This document shows, in pieces, positions 51,001 to 64,000 of a DNA stretch of 64,000 bases. The position numbers were made by a program, and so were the translations under genes. The notes below the pieces were generated by a model. That model was not told the DNA's origin, made no database searches, and worked only from the letters and a program-made list of their open reading frames with translations. This stretch comes from Pegea sp. RAD2-039 (taxonomy: Eukaryota; Chordata; Thaliacea; Salpida; Salpidae): NCBI GenBank assembly GCA_034620365.1, contig JAQGEQ010000043.1, positions 1,426,001 to 1,490,000 of the forward strand, in the 5' to 3' direction. Within the stretch, counting starts at the first letter, position 1, and each line of letters opens with the position of its first letter.

Positions 51001-53363
51001 AATATTATTTTCTACGCTTATAAAATTGACTTGCTGATGAAAAATTAAAAAGATAAGATTAGAAACCAAGCGATTGTTATATTACAGATATATAACAGTT
51101 TGCAGACAAAAACTGAAAAAATTGTTAAATAAACAAATAATTTAACAAACTCAAAAAAATTCAATCTTTTTCCTCGTTCTAATGCCCTATAAACATTTTC
51201 AAAACCCCCAACAGCAATAGCAGGTTGAATTAATGCAGCTAGAGAACCAGCAAGCATCACAAAAGTTTGTAATACGTCTGTCCATATAACAGCTTTCATA
51301 CCACCCTGTTAAATCAATAAAAACACAAATCGAGTAAAAGTTTGTTAGAAAAGTAAGTTGATTATTTATAAAAGCTTATGCAATGAGTTTTATTTAGAAG
51401 ATTTTATGAAACTATCTAAGGTAAACTATAAAGATGTATTAAATTTTAACTGAAATACATTATTTTGATAACTAAACTATTTGAATACTTACAAATGCTG
51501 TATAGGAAGTACAGATCAAACTTGTAATGAAAATGGACCAATTCAATGACAATGGAGTGACTGCATTTAGAGCAAGCGCAGGTAGATATAAAATTGTTCC
51601 CATATAAAAAAGCTACAACAAAAAAGAAACAGTAAACAGTTTTCAGTTTCTTTAACTTGGATAATTTCAAAAACTTATTGATAAGACTTCTAGAAGATAA
51701 GTTAAAAAGTTGTTAATACAAGTAGTTTTGATGAATTTTTGGTTTTAAAAGGATTAAACTTACACTACTTAAAACTTCAATTCCTGCCGTCAACTTTCTT
51801 GTGCCAGTATTAAACCTTAATTCTAAATACTGAAAATACAGTTAGTGTAAGTCATTTGAAGTCATTGATAAGATTTAATAATTAGCAGTTATTCTTTTTC
51901 TTTTAAATTAAACATATCATTTAGAACTAGAGGTTTTTGTCGGGTATTTTAAAGTTTTCTTGTAGTTGTATTACAGTTTTAGTTTTCTAAAAAAACTTGC
52001 TGTTACTGATAAGGATAAACAAATTAATTCAAAGTAAAAATGTTTGCCGAAATTTTTAGCTCTTTAAATATTTACTTTTTCTTGTCATATCATACAGCAT
52101 TTTTATATAAAACAAAAATTCAATTTTTGCTGATTTAATGTTCACTATCAATAACTAAATTTAGCTTATTTAAAAGCTTTCAGTCTGCCATCTTACAGTG
52201 AACAATTTAGAATAATTACATATTTGTTGAGTAAATTATAAACAATTCTTAGATTTGAAAAAAACTTGAATAAAAATGTTTACCTTAAAAATTGTTTTTA
52301 ATTTCAATCGATGAACTAAAGGAATATAGTATAAACAGCTTATTATGTTGGGTATGATAAGCTGAAAACTATACCATAAAGTTACGGTACCATACAAGTA
52401 GGCTTCACTAGGATAACCAAGAACAGTGATAGCAGAAATAAAAGTTACAGCAATTGATATTCCAACTGATACCTTCAATAAAGATTAATTAATGACTTTT
52501 AATTTAATCTTTTACAAACACACTTTCATTTATATTTTTAGTTTTCAAAAGCTCATATTAGTTTTGTAAAATAACTTACAGGCGACATTTTTCGTCCACC
52601 ATAATAGTAGTTGTCGACAGAATTGTTTATACGAGATTTAATTGCATAATAAATTCCAATTGCAGCAGATGTGATCAAACTCGCTAAAAATATGTTCAAA
52701 TACTTTCTATTCAAATATTTATTTGTTATTAAGAACAACGTGCTTGTCTAACACTATTAAAAAATCGATTTAAAATCAAAAGATACAATGTTTGAATATT
52801 TTACAGTAATGTAGAATCTTTACACAACAACCAATTGTAGTGCAAAAAATTAAGTATTTTCCCAAATTTGATAAGAATTCATGATTATAATATAATTTTA
52901 AATTCTAACTGTTAATTTTTTTTTAAATAGAATATAATTTAAGCTTTAGAATGAGATTAAAGCAAACTTTACAAATAAGTTATAAAAAAACGTTCATAAA
53001 TAGTTTTTTAATAGCCGTTGCAGTATAAAGATAATCTAACATCAACTTTGTAATTGTTAATTAGAAAAACTCAAATCTTCTTAATCTACCGATGTTAACA
53101 GAAGATAGATCACTAAATATTCAAAACGTTTCAGTTAACTTATCAGTTGCTACCATAAGCTACAACAATTAGAATAATCATTTAGAAAAAAAGCAAACAT
53201 TATTTTATTGATTACCACCTGATATTTAGCATATTGAATTGTTTTTAAAGCAATTACAGGAAAAGTAGAACATAAAATAACAAAATATTATAAAAATTAA
53301 CAGAAACTAACCTAAAAAAATCGATATATCAATAGCTCCGAAAGTTGTGGTCGGTGGATCCAT
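48061..53363 (-). CDS. SLC5A-family sodium-coupled monocarboxylate/vitamin transporter
   Basis: Sodium:solute symporter of the SMCT/SMVT branch (SLC5A5/6/8/12), about 13 exons. Order from the N-terminus: MDPPTTTFGAIDISIFL (53312-53363); SAAIGIYYAIKSR and NYYYGGRKMSP (52580-52683); VTFISAITVLGYPSEAYLYG (52284-52472), matching the family FMSAITILGTPAEVY; YLELRFNTGTRKL (51764-51829); YLPALALNAVT (51493-51612); GGMKAVIWTDVLQTFVMLAG (about 51143-51303); DPNPRIRTTFWT (50831-51033); GLAGLFVSAAYSGTM (50458-50676); SSSINSASAIILEDF (50305-50395); GTFGGPTLGVFTLGLFFPWA (49286-49443); GALVGLLTGISFTGWISIGG (49006-49217); then the last helix (48706-48806) and tail to 48061. Exons 49443 and 50305 cannot be joined directly in frame, so a small exon between them (likely 8-15 codons) is missed. 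Substrate cannot be fixed from sequence. Confidence 0.93.
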
Positions 53364-56300
53364 ATCTCTTATTGCCCTTTATAAGTATCAGATTAAAAAA
53401 CTTTTTGTTTTTCATTAACGATATTTTGAATAATGAACTTTTTATCTACCTGTCTCAACTTGACCTAATTGAATAGTAAGTTAATTATTAAGCAGGCAAT
53501 AATTTTTTATCTATTATGGTTTTGATCTGATTAGTTGAGTTTTAAGTTTCTGATTGATAGATTTTTTATTTTAAACTAAACTCAGATTTCGGCTGCTTTG
53601 ATCATCTCCAAGCAGATTTTTTTCTGTATTTTTCATTAATATCTACCTGTGGTGGAAAGCTAAAAATGATGCAAAGTATCTTTTTAAATTTTTAAAGTAC
53701 TATCTTTTAAAAATATGTTTTGTTATAGGATCTACTTTGCCCATTATTATAATAAAACAAAAATTATTATTTTAACTTCTCGTAGCTTGAAAAGTTAAAA
53801 TAAAGTAATTTTGAATAAATAGTTTTATGTCATTTATATGTTTACCTACAAATTTGCTATCACGTAAGCTCATATTCATAAGTTTTAGGTATACTATTTA
53901 TATTACTTCAGTATTTCTCATCAACATGTCCAAAAAATAGATTTGCTGGTTTAAAAACAATTAATACAGAAATAATTAAACTCAAATAAAAAAATATTAC
54001 AATAACAAACTTTAAAAATCAAAACCAACTGTGAGCCAATTAGACAAAAAAAATTGCTATAAACTTTTATTGATAGTTTAACATATCAATTGATAACAAA
54101 GTTTGTTTTTTTTCAAGAGTTCACATGTATTTAGTTGAAAGTTGCAACTATTCGTTTCTAAAAGTTTCTAAAACTAATTAAAAGCTGAGAATTTTGCATC
54201 GTTATAAATAAAATAATTTTGAGGTATATAAAAAAGTATCTCAGCTATGTTTTTGACAGTATCACTATTTAAAAAATTAACTATCTACAAACTATATGAA
54301 TGAAAAACTATTTAGTATGACATTATTCTATCATTTTTTAAACAAAAAATATTTGAGTCATGAAGTTTAAACCTAATATATTTTAGTAGCTAATGACATA
54401 GTCGATAAACTAAGTTGAAAAACGATAATCACTGAAAGAATTTGTGAGATTTAAAATATATGTAATTGAAATTTTCTTTATTAAAGATGAGTCGCTATAT
54501 TTATATATTTTTTAGCTTTTGTGTGTTTTTAGAATTCTTCATTTTAGAAATGTAGTTTTTTAGCACTTGTGTTGATTATTTGTAATAGTTGTTTTGCAAC
54601 GAATAGCTTTTATTTTTATTTATTTAATATATGGGATAATTAAACCTAATAGATTGTAAGTAGTTTGTTCCTTTCAAAATATCTTATTATTAATTATATT
54701 AGTTCATTTACATTTGATCCAGCAGTTTTTAACTAAAATAAGAAATTCGCCTTTAGAGTTTGTAAACTCTGTATGTCATATTTGGGATATAGATATTTTC
54801 TTATTTTGTAAAGTAAAGGCAGAAGTTCTAAACACAGAGAAATAAAAATATTTTAAACAAGTTGTAACAGCTTATTAAGGGAGCTCTATTCTATCATAAA
54901 ATGCTTCTCACAACAACACTAAGTAATACTGAACCACCCAACGACAGAAAAACATATAAAATAGTAAACGAGTGTAGGCTTACCTGTAAATGGCTTTTAC
55001 TTATGCGATGAGGTAATCTTCTGTTATGAGATTCAAATATACCGTACAAGTAAAAGAAAGTATGCAATAAAAAGATTCACAGCATAAGTAGCAGTAATCT
55101 TAGAAACACTGCTGACAATTAAAATATATTTATTTTTATTTATACCTTATTTGTAATAATTTTGTCTATTTTTGCAACTTATACTAAATTGAGTAAGAAT
55201 TGAATGTGAATATTATATTTTGTATGTTTATTTATCTAAAGAAGTAAATCATATAGTAAATGACTTTGTAAATCTTTCTTAATATACATGAGGAAGCTAA
55301 TGCTAAAGATTTATTTAAAATATTTTTTCAACTTTTGTCTAAAAATGCAACCACTTTGCATATTTGGTTATCCTAACTATCTGACAATTGATCTGAGTTA
55401 GCTTTAACATCAGTATGGTTTATTCATTTATATCTTGTTGAATTAATATAAAATGCTAAAATAATTTTGGTTTGTGTTAAAAACATACGATTTTCAAAAT
55501 TTTATTTATAAGTTTTTTACGTTTACTTATAAACTTTAAGAACGTTGATTCTAATTAAGTTACTGTGTGTATTTAGTATTTTGATTTATTTTATTTTTCA
55601 ACATATATATATTAATCGTCTCTAGCCACTAGCTACAGTTGATTGATTACCTTGAAAATGCTTACTATAGATAGCTTGAAATAATCGATCATTTATAAAG
55701 ATATTTTTTTTCGCTAAAACGTTTTTTTAATAATGCATATTTTAATTTCTAAACTCCTAAATTTGGGATGCTCGTCATTAGGACCTTTATAGAAATGGGT
55801 CATAAGTCAAGAACTCAATGAAATCAAAGGATCGATGCTGGATTGCTTTGAAAAACAGGTTAAATGAAAAAACCAAAATTAGACTTCTTCAAATTATAAA
55901 ATTATTTTACTAATTCTAGCTACAAGTTGACTTTGTTTTATAAGTAAAATGTAAGCATTTAAAGATTAAATTAATAAAATAAAAAAGTGTTGTCTTGAAT
56001 ATGTTTAAGGATGACAAAATCAGATATATAAGATTACTACAAAATGATAGTGTTTACTATAAACAATTTGATGAAACTTTTCATTGTAGCAGTTGAATGC
56101 TTGAACTGACTTGTAAACTAGCAACAATAATTGAAAAACTTTAAAGCCAGAAGAAGCGTTTTACTACGGTGTCTTGAAAAATTATTGAAATAAACTGAAA
56201 TTTAGAAGTTTAAATAATATCATTAGCAATGATGCTATTATACTAAATGTTTTACAATAAGATCATTTTTAAATTCTTTATTTAAAGTATTTTGTATGCC

Positions 56301-56747
56301 CCCACAATATTTTCCAGCAAATGTAATATTTAATCAAGTTAACTTAATTTTGTCAATTACAACCACAAATTACGTTTGTATATCATAAAAACTAAACTTT
56401 CAGTTTAATAATAGAAGAAACAGATAACCAATTCACAAAAGTAGAATTTTATGAAGGCAATATTTTATGAATAAACACTGCAAATGAAGAAATGTAATTT
56501 TAGTGGATTTAAAGCCATCGAATAAATTAAGATATCAGATTAAGTTTGGCATTCAACAATCTATTTGCAAAGTTTAATTAATTACTTCCTAAATATTCAT
56601 TTAGACTTGAGAAATAAAATTGAAATTACTACAGATTTAAATCAATGGTTTATTTGTATTTAAAGCAAACAAACTACAAAAAAATTACGTACAAAAAACA
56701 CAAGATCAAAAAGTAAGCAATACAGATAAAGATAAAGGTATAACGCA
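53364..56747. other. intergenic region upstream of SLC5A gene
   Basis: About 3.4 kb of AT-rich DNA. The part next to 53363 should hold the SLC5A promoter, but I recognise no motif. No exon-like reading frame, RNA gene or transposon was found. Confidence 0.5.
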
Positions 56748-57014
56748 TCAAATCAAACCACTATCAGATCCCAAGTTTGAAACTGAAGTGAAAAAAGCGG
56801 CGTGTAACTGACAAAGATGAAAAGAAGCTGCAATTATCTCAGCACTTCCCTTTTCGATAAACAAAATAAATGTCGCTTCAACAGTGTGTAAAAATTTGGA
56901 TGAAATCAATTCTGGTTTGGTTTGTTTCAAAGCTTCTTTTTTCCCTTCACTATCTTCAAACACAGGATTCTCACGAATAACATTTTGTAATTGAAACTTG
57001 TTACACGGGTTCAA
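56748..57014 (-). CDS. orphan reading frame, possible terminal exon
   Basis: An 88-codon frame with balanced, coding-like composition (blocks NVIRENPVFEDSEGKKEALK and TVEATFILFIEKGSAEIIAA), unlike the Phe/Lys/Asn-rich chance frames around it. A reversed AATAAA (TTTATT at about 56648) lies 100 bp after its stop, as for a real 3' end. I do not recognise the family, no upstream exon was found, and the first ATG is not clearly the start. It could be the last exon of a small gene, a decayed gene fragment, or chance. Confidence 0.35.
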   Translation of the reverse strand: MNPCNKFQLQNVIRENPVFEDSEGKKEALKQTKPELISSKFLHTVEATFILFIEKGSAEIIAASFHLCQLHAAFFTSVSNLGSDSGLI

Positions 57015-60000
57015 TCAGAAAATGCGATGAAAAATGCAAATCAATTGCAAAAATAAAGAGTTGAAGGTAAAAGCAATATACTTAAAGTGAAATTTATCTT
57101 TTTTTAAAACTCCAACTTTTGTAGATAAATCAAATTCTGCCTAGACTGAGAAAAATATTTAAGCAAAGAAGAAACAGATGATGTTTTCCCGGGTAAAAGC
57201 GGGATCTGAAGCTAACATAAAATTAACTTTAAGTTCTTAATCAATTAACAGTAAATATAACTATAGATAATATCTGCTGCATTAATGGATCTTCATATCA
57301 TCATTCTGAGGTTAGACTTTGGTCTAGCATACAGATATGGTGCAGTAATAGAAAATGGAGATAGCAAACTACACGCAAACGTTACCACGCAAATTTGTAA
57401 ACAAACACGACACAATTTAAATTTGTTTTAATTTTTTATGTTTGTGATTGAAATGAAGGCGCTGAAAAAAACAATAAAACGACAACAAACAAAAAAACGC
57501 TTTCATTTTTATGTACTTTCCCTCAGAGTTATATTCAACTATCATTTGCAACTGTTGGCTTTTTAAACTTGTTAATTAATGCATCAATCGACTAGTTAAT
57601 CAATAAATCAAACTAATCAGTAACAATGTTTCCATTTACCTTAAACACAAATAAAAATTGCAACAAATGACACAATTAGAAGAACATTTGCAACACAAAT
57701 AACCAAAAGTGTTCGCTTATCAGTTCAAATGTGCTTAGGTAAGAGAAAGATTTCGTGAGCAGTAATTTGTATAAAACTGAAGGGAATAAAGTGATTCTAA
57801 AACTTCACAAATAATAGTTGGAAAGCTTTTGGTGCAGTACCGTTTCTATATGTATTAAAATTTGTGCCAATTTGTGCTTCCAATTAATTGTTTAAAACGA
57901 AAAGTAGTAAATGGAACAGAAAAGAAATTGGGTAGCAATTGAAAGTTTTCAAAGAACGAAAATTAATTGTGATTCTTATTTGGAAGAGAAATCATCAAAT
58001 GATCGGATTAACAAATAGAAAAAGATTCAGAAGATTCTGAAAAGAATTGACGAAATAATTAATCTTAATTTGATTGCACTGATGCGGTTACAAAACAAGT
58101 TCATTTCAAATTGATTTTATTGTCTCTTTTAGCACTTTGTTTTATGTTAATTTAAATGAAATAGATTGAAATGTCAGAATTCACTGAGTTTTTTTACAAT
58201 ATTTGTGGAATCAAGTAAGCGGTCGATGAGTTGGTTGGCTGGGATAATCACAGTCTACAACAGCCGAGGGGACACACATCAGAATGGGTCTAGTAGATGA
58301 GAGCAAATCATCTTTGTCATTTGTGAAAAGGTATCTTATAGCTACAACAAGTATAATAATTAACTATTATTGAAGGTTATTGAAAAACATATTGAGGGTT
58401 CTAGCAGCAAATACTGTCTCAGCTTTCCACCATAGAGTAATGGAACACGGGTTTATTCTTTAATATACGATTATAAGTTTCCTGTGCAAAAATAATATGT
58501 AAGAGCATAATAGGGATGCAATGTTGAATAAGCAGGTTCAGGAAAAATACAAGTTTGTTGTAAGCAAACTCACAGAACGCTACAAAAATGTTTAATTTAA
58601 CTCGAAGACCATAAAAAAGCTAACATTAAAGTTACTAGAGTAAAATTAGTTTGAATTGGTTGGATGTTGCACCAAAAGTCAACAAAATCATGAAGATGAA
58701 ATTAGTTAGGTGATAGGCTTGTAGAAAACAGACGATTTTAAAAGAGGCCTGAAGAGAACTTTCGTAAAAGTCGTCTAAGTAGTAGCAAGAGATACTCAGC
58801 AAGGTCACATGATAAAATTAAAATCGAAAGACAACTTGCAAATTAAAAATACAAACAGGAGGCTAGAGTTTAAAAAATAACAGCAAATATAAAAAGTTTA
58901 TATTTGATAAAAAGTTATTATTGGTAGAAACAAACACAAAGTAGATAATAATTATAATACAATAGGGCTAACTGGTTGGCTACTAGATGAAGTTAATCAT
59001 GATTAGAGAAAATTTATCAAATTGTTTAAATTTAAAGCTTTCATTCCGAAAAAGTCGAAAATGTTGACTATTTAACTTGAAGTATATAAATTGAATAATT
59101 GAAACGGGTAGTCAGGCGTGTTTTTACAAAAAAAAACATTTTATAAATAAGATGAAAGCTGACTGATTAGCAACAAACAAACTTAGTAAAAAGTCGAAGG
59201 AACGATTCTACTGATCAGGAAAAGTAATATTAAGCACAAGGCGATACCCATCACTTTAATAACTATCAAACAACGTTGTCTTCAACTCAACCAACCATCA
59301 CCGAGAAACCGACCTGGAAACAAATCCAAAACACTGGAAACGCAAGATGTAGATAGAGGCTTACACGGCACACAAGTAGAAAGCACCTTTGACAATCCCG
59401 GACTAAAAGTGTTGGACGGTCGGCGACGGTCGTTGAAAAGAAGCTGGCAGCGAATAAAGAATGGCCTTGTTGGTGGTGATCAACACAAGTTGCTGTGTAT
59501 GTATGAGGGGAGGGGATGCCAGTGGTGGCGGTAGAAGTTGGGAAATAGTGATAGTGATTATCAAGATGAATTGTTCAGTTTAAATGGAAAACAAACAAAT
59601 ATTAGAAAGTTGATCGAATAAGACAGCAAGAAAGGTTCGGGTTTTCATGTAATCATTTGACAATTAAAACGATTTTACGGGGCTACTATCACTTGCTTCA
59701 GTCTGCAAAAACATAAAAAGAAAATGGCGGCGGCGACAAAATGTCTTTAATCACAACGCATCAATCAGATAATCACGCAGTTGATGGGCTTGTTAAAATG
59801 AATTTAAACAGGTCAAAAATGAAATCGCAAATGCTCATTTTTGAATTGAGGTTGAGATTTGATGAAATCTTACAAGCCAATAAGCAGTCCTGATGATATG
59901 AAGATAACAAATATGTATTTAAAACTCCTTGATTAAGAGCAAAGAGTTAATTAGACAAAGAGGAAGCTTTTTGAGCATTCTGTAACGACTGCGACTGTAC

Positions 60001-60047
60001 GAAGCGAGTACTTTTGGGTTGGTTTTAATGGCGATATAATGTCCAAA
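57015..60047. other. region downstream of TNRC6, no gene recognised
   Basis: About 3 kb. The part adjoining 60047 must include the TNRC6 3' UTR. A GC-richer island at about 59280-59770 contains a direct repeat, GACGGTCG at 59415-59422 and again at 59425-59432, and a purine-rich GGGGAGGGG. No open frame, tRNA or transposon could be supported. Confidence 0.5.
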
Positions 60048-63000
60048 CTAGATAATCTCACTGCCAAGCAGATTTTCAGGCAGCAAGCTATGTAGAGGAC
60101 TAGTTAGGCGGGATGTTTCTTCACCACCTTGTCCACCTGACCAAGGTACATTTGGTTGAGTAGAATTGGGCCAGGCAACAGGTGGAGCAGTATTTGTAGA
60201 CATATTGTTCCACATGTAACTACCAACAGGAGGTATCATGCGCTCGGGAGCAGCAGCTCTGGGTTGTATAACATGATTAGGCTGTTGTGGCACAAATCCA
60301 CTTGTACTAGTAGCAAAGCGGTTTGCAGTAGGAACAGCCCATGTCCCATTATTACTGGCAGAGTGATAATTTTCAACCTATAAACAAATAGTATTGGTCA
60401 ACTGAAGCTACTTATGAGCAAGCTAGATGAGAATACTTCTTGATCGTTTGCAACTGATGCAAGCAACATGGTTTGTCCAACACGGTAAATATGAAGAGCT
60501 TTTTTGGCAGCATCAGCCTCTTCTTGAGTAGAATAGCGAACAAGAGCCATATTTTTTATTGGATTATGAGCTTGAAAAGCTATCACTGTACCATAAAGGC
60601 CACACATTTCTTTTACAGCATCAACATCTACCTGATAAGCAAATAAAAACTTTAGAAGAGAACTAGTTTACTAAATATTTATTAAAGGCAGAATGCTAAA
60701 TATATGTGATGATTAATCTTATCAGAGGCTTTGAGTAATGAAAAGATGAGAAAAGTCAACCAACCATTACTATCATATTTGAATAATGTTGTTTCTATTA
60801 TCAAAAATTGCTATTAAATAATTAAGTAATACTAGATGCTGATGAAAGTACCCAAATTTTATATGAAACCGTTGAAATAGAAGCTTATTATTTAGATTGG
60901 TTATTTACACTTCTCTTTTAATCGAGCATATATTTTGAGCGCAATAGTTGCCGTCAATGTTAAAGTGATGTAGCAGAAAATTTTGGAAAATGATCAATTA
61001 ATAACATGTTACACGTATTGGGGATCATATTCAAATTGACAAAACATTTTTTTCAAATATATTTTCTTTAAACAAACTACATATTCATACCAACGATTCA
61101 TTCAAAAAACTACAGCATATACAAGAACAAATCAATTTGAATTGATGCTTTTTGTGAGCTAGTAAAATCATCTGAACCTACAAGTAACTCTACACAACTT
61201 TTATAACATTTCTAAATCACTTTTTCAACTTGCAAGTTATTAATAACTAACAAATTGTGGAAAATATAATTTATAAAAATTTAATGAACTTATTGCTAGC
61301 GATATTGACGTTTATGTATAAAAATCTTTTTTCTAAGTTTTAAAAAATATTCTAAGAGTCATTCGGAATCTTTGAAATCTCGCCAATTATGTGAGATAAC
61401 AAATTGTCAAGTTAACACTACGTGTAATTTCTTTGAAGTAAAATAACTAAAAATTATCTATTTGTTGATTTTTGCAAGTTGATAATCGCAATTCTGATCT
61501 ACTAATAGATTTACAACTACTTCTCGTTCAAGCACCAACAAGGCAGACGCTCAAAGCAAAATTTAATCTGAAAGTTTTCTTTTAACTGAATGATAACATC
61601 ATCGTTTTCCACCGAATACTACTCTTCTTACAAATCAAAACTTCAAATAAGAAATGACAAACAGAAATGAGTTACTTCAGTTGTTCAACTCACTTCATTT
61701 GTAAAGTTGGTCAAAACCAACCAGCAACCTTGATTGCTCCAACGGTCTGCATTTTAATAAAAGAAAATAGATTACTGAGTAAAAAGAAGAGTTCAGTTAG
61801 ATTGTAAGAATTATCAGTTATACAAGATGAACTTTTAAAATCATAAAACTGATGTTTTATTTTAATTGAATAAATAGATGACAATTGACCAACCTGAAGA
61901 GTTATTATGCATTCCAGGGTTAGAAACTTGCGAAAATACTTCAGTTGGGTGTTCTCCTGGTGAACTAATGCTGTTGGCTAAAAAGCCACTACCGTTTGTG
62001 CTGTTGTTTGATGATTCAGATAGAGCACCACGTTCGCGCTTCGATAACAGCTGTTTAACATTGAATGATTAGTAGGAAATGCTTTACACGACGCAGTCGT
62101 CAAGTGACTCCTAGTTACTTGCCGCAGCTTATAGACTCATAAATCGGCAAATTGATTACTAAACGATGCACAAATCGAATCACTTAATTAACAAAACCAC
62201 ACTGAATTGCAATTGAAATTTTAATGAAATTCGATTGAGCACAAAATCATAAGCGATAAGAAAGCGCGATGGCAAAAGAAATGTCTACAGGTCACATGCA
62301 ACAATAAAAAGCAAGCAAAGATGAACACATCTTCACTATTTTCACTCTCTTATACCTGGTCAGCATCACTAACTTTATTGACCACTGAAATAGATTTTAT
62401 TTGAGCAGCGCTTCCTGGGGTAATATTTGGATCAGTTTCTGGGTCTATAGCACGTAAACCTGGCCAGGGAACACCAGGTGTAAACTCAGGTGGCCCAATA
62501 TCAGCTAATCTATAAAAACTATATAGGTAAATGTAAATCAGGTAATGTTTAGCTGAAGATGATAAAATCAGATAAAAAAATCAATTAGAGATGAAGACTT
62601 GAAAGAGAATTGTTCAATACTTACGGTGACTGGCTATTCAACTTATTGACTTTGATTGGGTGCTCTATTTTCGATTCAAGTCTTGGTGCTGAAAAAATCA
62701 AATAAATGTTAAATTTGAAGTTAAGCAGATGCAATCGAATTTTCTAAGAAATATCAACTGAATTTTGATATTCAAATCTATGATGCTAATTTAGATACTA
62801 ATCACCTTTAAGGTTTGAGTTAGGGATATTTATTTTAATAAATTGGCACTTTCTCATAAACACGAGGTTAGTTTGTATCAGTTAAAGATGGGTTTTCAGA
62901 TCAAACACAAAACTAAGTGAGTTTATGTGAACTAGCAGAACAGTAAGTGAATCAGTTAATTAATTCAATTACTGATATGTCAATTTGAAAATCTGAAATG

Positions 63001-64000
63001 TATTTCTAGATTTGTTACTTAAATCGAGCAAAGAAAACTTCTCATGAAATCAAATCATGTTTTACTATAAGAAGTAAATGCAAACTAAAAGTTTATTTCT
63101 CACTAAATGAAGCTTTATTCAGAAGAAAATAACAAATCTTATATCACGACGTTTACTGAAAGTAATTTTGCAAATTTTTCCCAATCTTTAGCAGTAAAAA
63201 GAATAAAATTTATCCATCTGACTTCAATTAGGAAATTAAGTTTATTTTATTTAAAACAATTACCTATTTGCAATTCGATCATCTTTTGATCAGACGGTAG
63301 GGAATCTTGAGGTATTAAATATCCAGGGTGCATTGAATCTCCATAACCGGGCATTTTTGATTCAACTTTACCAGATGATTTCCAACCATCACCACCACCA
63401 CCAGGTAGGCTTTTTAGAACAAGAGAAAATGAAATGATGTAAAAAGTTAATAAAAACTGAAAATAGTTGATGAATAAAAAGAACTCATCATGAAGTAAAC
63501 GATAATAAATATCGACTTGTTTATTCTTTCATGAATAAATAATTATCAAAGTTTTTATGTAAGCTGCATTACGAGGAAATTGTTGTTTATCATCTAATTT
63601 AGTGAAAGTCATGAAACGTGTAGTCTTGATGATTACTTCAATTAATCAAAACATTATGAAAAAGTTTAATGAAGATAGGGTCAGAAAAATGAGAAACTTT
63701 AAATTGTAGTATAAGTTAAAAGATCCTCTATTCAATCAAGAACTTTTCAAATAAAGCTGATGAAGTACTGTGAGTAATTGTAGTTATTATGTTTAAAAGA
63801 GCTTTGTTTGATTTCACAAAAGTTATTAAAAATCCTTTTAAATTTATAACTCTGAAGTTGTAGCCAAACTAATATCGATATAGTTAATACACAACAAACA
63901 TCAACTAGCTCACCGAACAGGTATGGTAGGCAAGGAGTTAGAGCCAGATTTGGGGTTTAGAATTGATGGATGGCGTAAACGTGATAGGTCCGAGCCTGGT
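60048..64000 (-). CDS. TNRC6: TNRC6/GW182, C-terminal silencing region (gene continues past right edge)
   Basis: Effector of microRNA silencing: binds Argonaute by Gly-Trp repeats and recruits PABP, PAN2-PAN3 and CCR4-NOT through its C-terminal silencing domain. Exons from the right edge: 63914 to beyond 64000; 63264-63409 (with [19 protein letters not shown]); 62625-62688; 62356-62509; 61894-62050; 61694-61746; 60437-60631; 60048-60377, all phase-compatible. Exon 62356-62509 carries the PAM2 motif that binds the PABP MLLE domain, [20 protein letters not shown], close to the vertebrate PEFVPGKPWKGLQNIDPE. The RRM runs over the next exons: [12 protein letters not shown], then [11 protein letters not shown] and [20 protein letters not shown]. 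The protein ends [13 protein letters not shown], like the LLPGDLLGG end of vertebrate TNRC6. The N-terminal GW repeats, the UBA and the glutamine-rich parts lie beyond the window. Confidence 0.96.

Noticed and set aside
1-64000. CRISPR arrays, tRNA genes, rRNA, bacterial-type operons, LTR or Polinton-type elements
   Set aside because: No regularly spaced repeats, no tRNA B-box with cloverleaf context, and no protease, integrase or capsid-type frames were seen on either strand.

Overview
This is an animal nuclear DNA window. It is very AT-rich, and its genes are cut into many short exons by short GT-AG introns. The genes identified below are inferred from remembered family sequences and from splice-consistent reading frames; no database search was possible. 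A TNRC6/GW182 gene (animal microRNA silencing), a SPAG17 gene (central apparatus of motile cilia), flotillin-2, TRAP-beta, alkaline ceramidase and an SLC5 transporter together point to a metazoan with motile cilia. I cannot place it more precisely. It is probably an invertebrate, judging by short introns, high AT and gene density.

Layout, left to right. 1-8869 (+): the 3' three quarters or so of an ARFGEF3/BIG3-like gene (Sec7-BIG family, large HEAT-type scaffold); its 5' end lies outside the window. 8870-11800: intergenic, with a decayed LINE reverse transcriptase and a possible hAT transposon end. 11809-15530 (+): flotillin-2, ten coding exons, complete, 423 aa, including one GC-AG intron. 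16185-40291 (-): SPAG17, about 43 exons and roughly 2,350 aa, convergent with flotillin-2. Its largest intron (24194-28394) holds a complete gene on the opposite strand, a secreted leucine-rich-repeat protein with a hydrophobic, probably GPI-anchoring tail (25822-27505, +). An RFX X-box-like site lies 127 bp upstream of the SPAG17 start. 43122-44185 (-): TRAP-beta (SSR2), complete, 186 aa. 44863-45684 (-): an intronless alkaline ceramidase, 273 aa. 48061-53363 (-): a sodium-coupled monocarboxylate/multivitamin-type SLC5A transporter. 53364-60047: mostly empty, with one orphan reading frame (56748-57014, -). 60048-64000 (-): the 3' end of TNRC6/GW182 with PAM2 motif and RRM; its 5' part lies beyond the right edge.

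The genes are neighbours rather than a pathway. Several act on endomembranes (ARFGEF3 at Golgi/granules, flotillin-2 in rafts, TRAP-beta and ceramidase in the ER/Golgi), but nothing in the sequence shows co-regulation. The most unusual sequence-level signal is a strong excess of two 8-bp palindromes, TGACGTCA and TCACGTGA, confined to the left half of the window.
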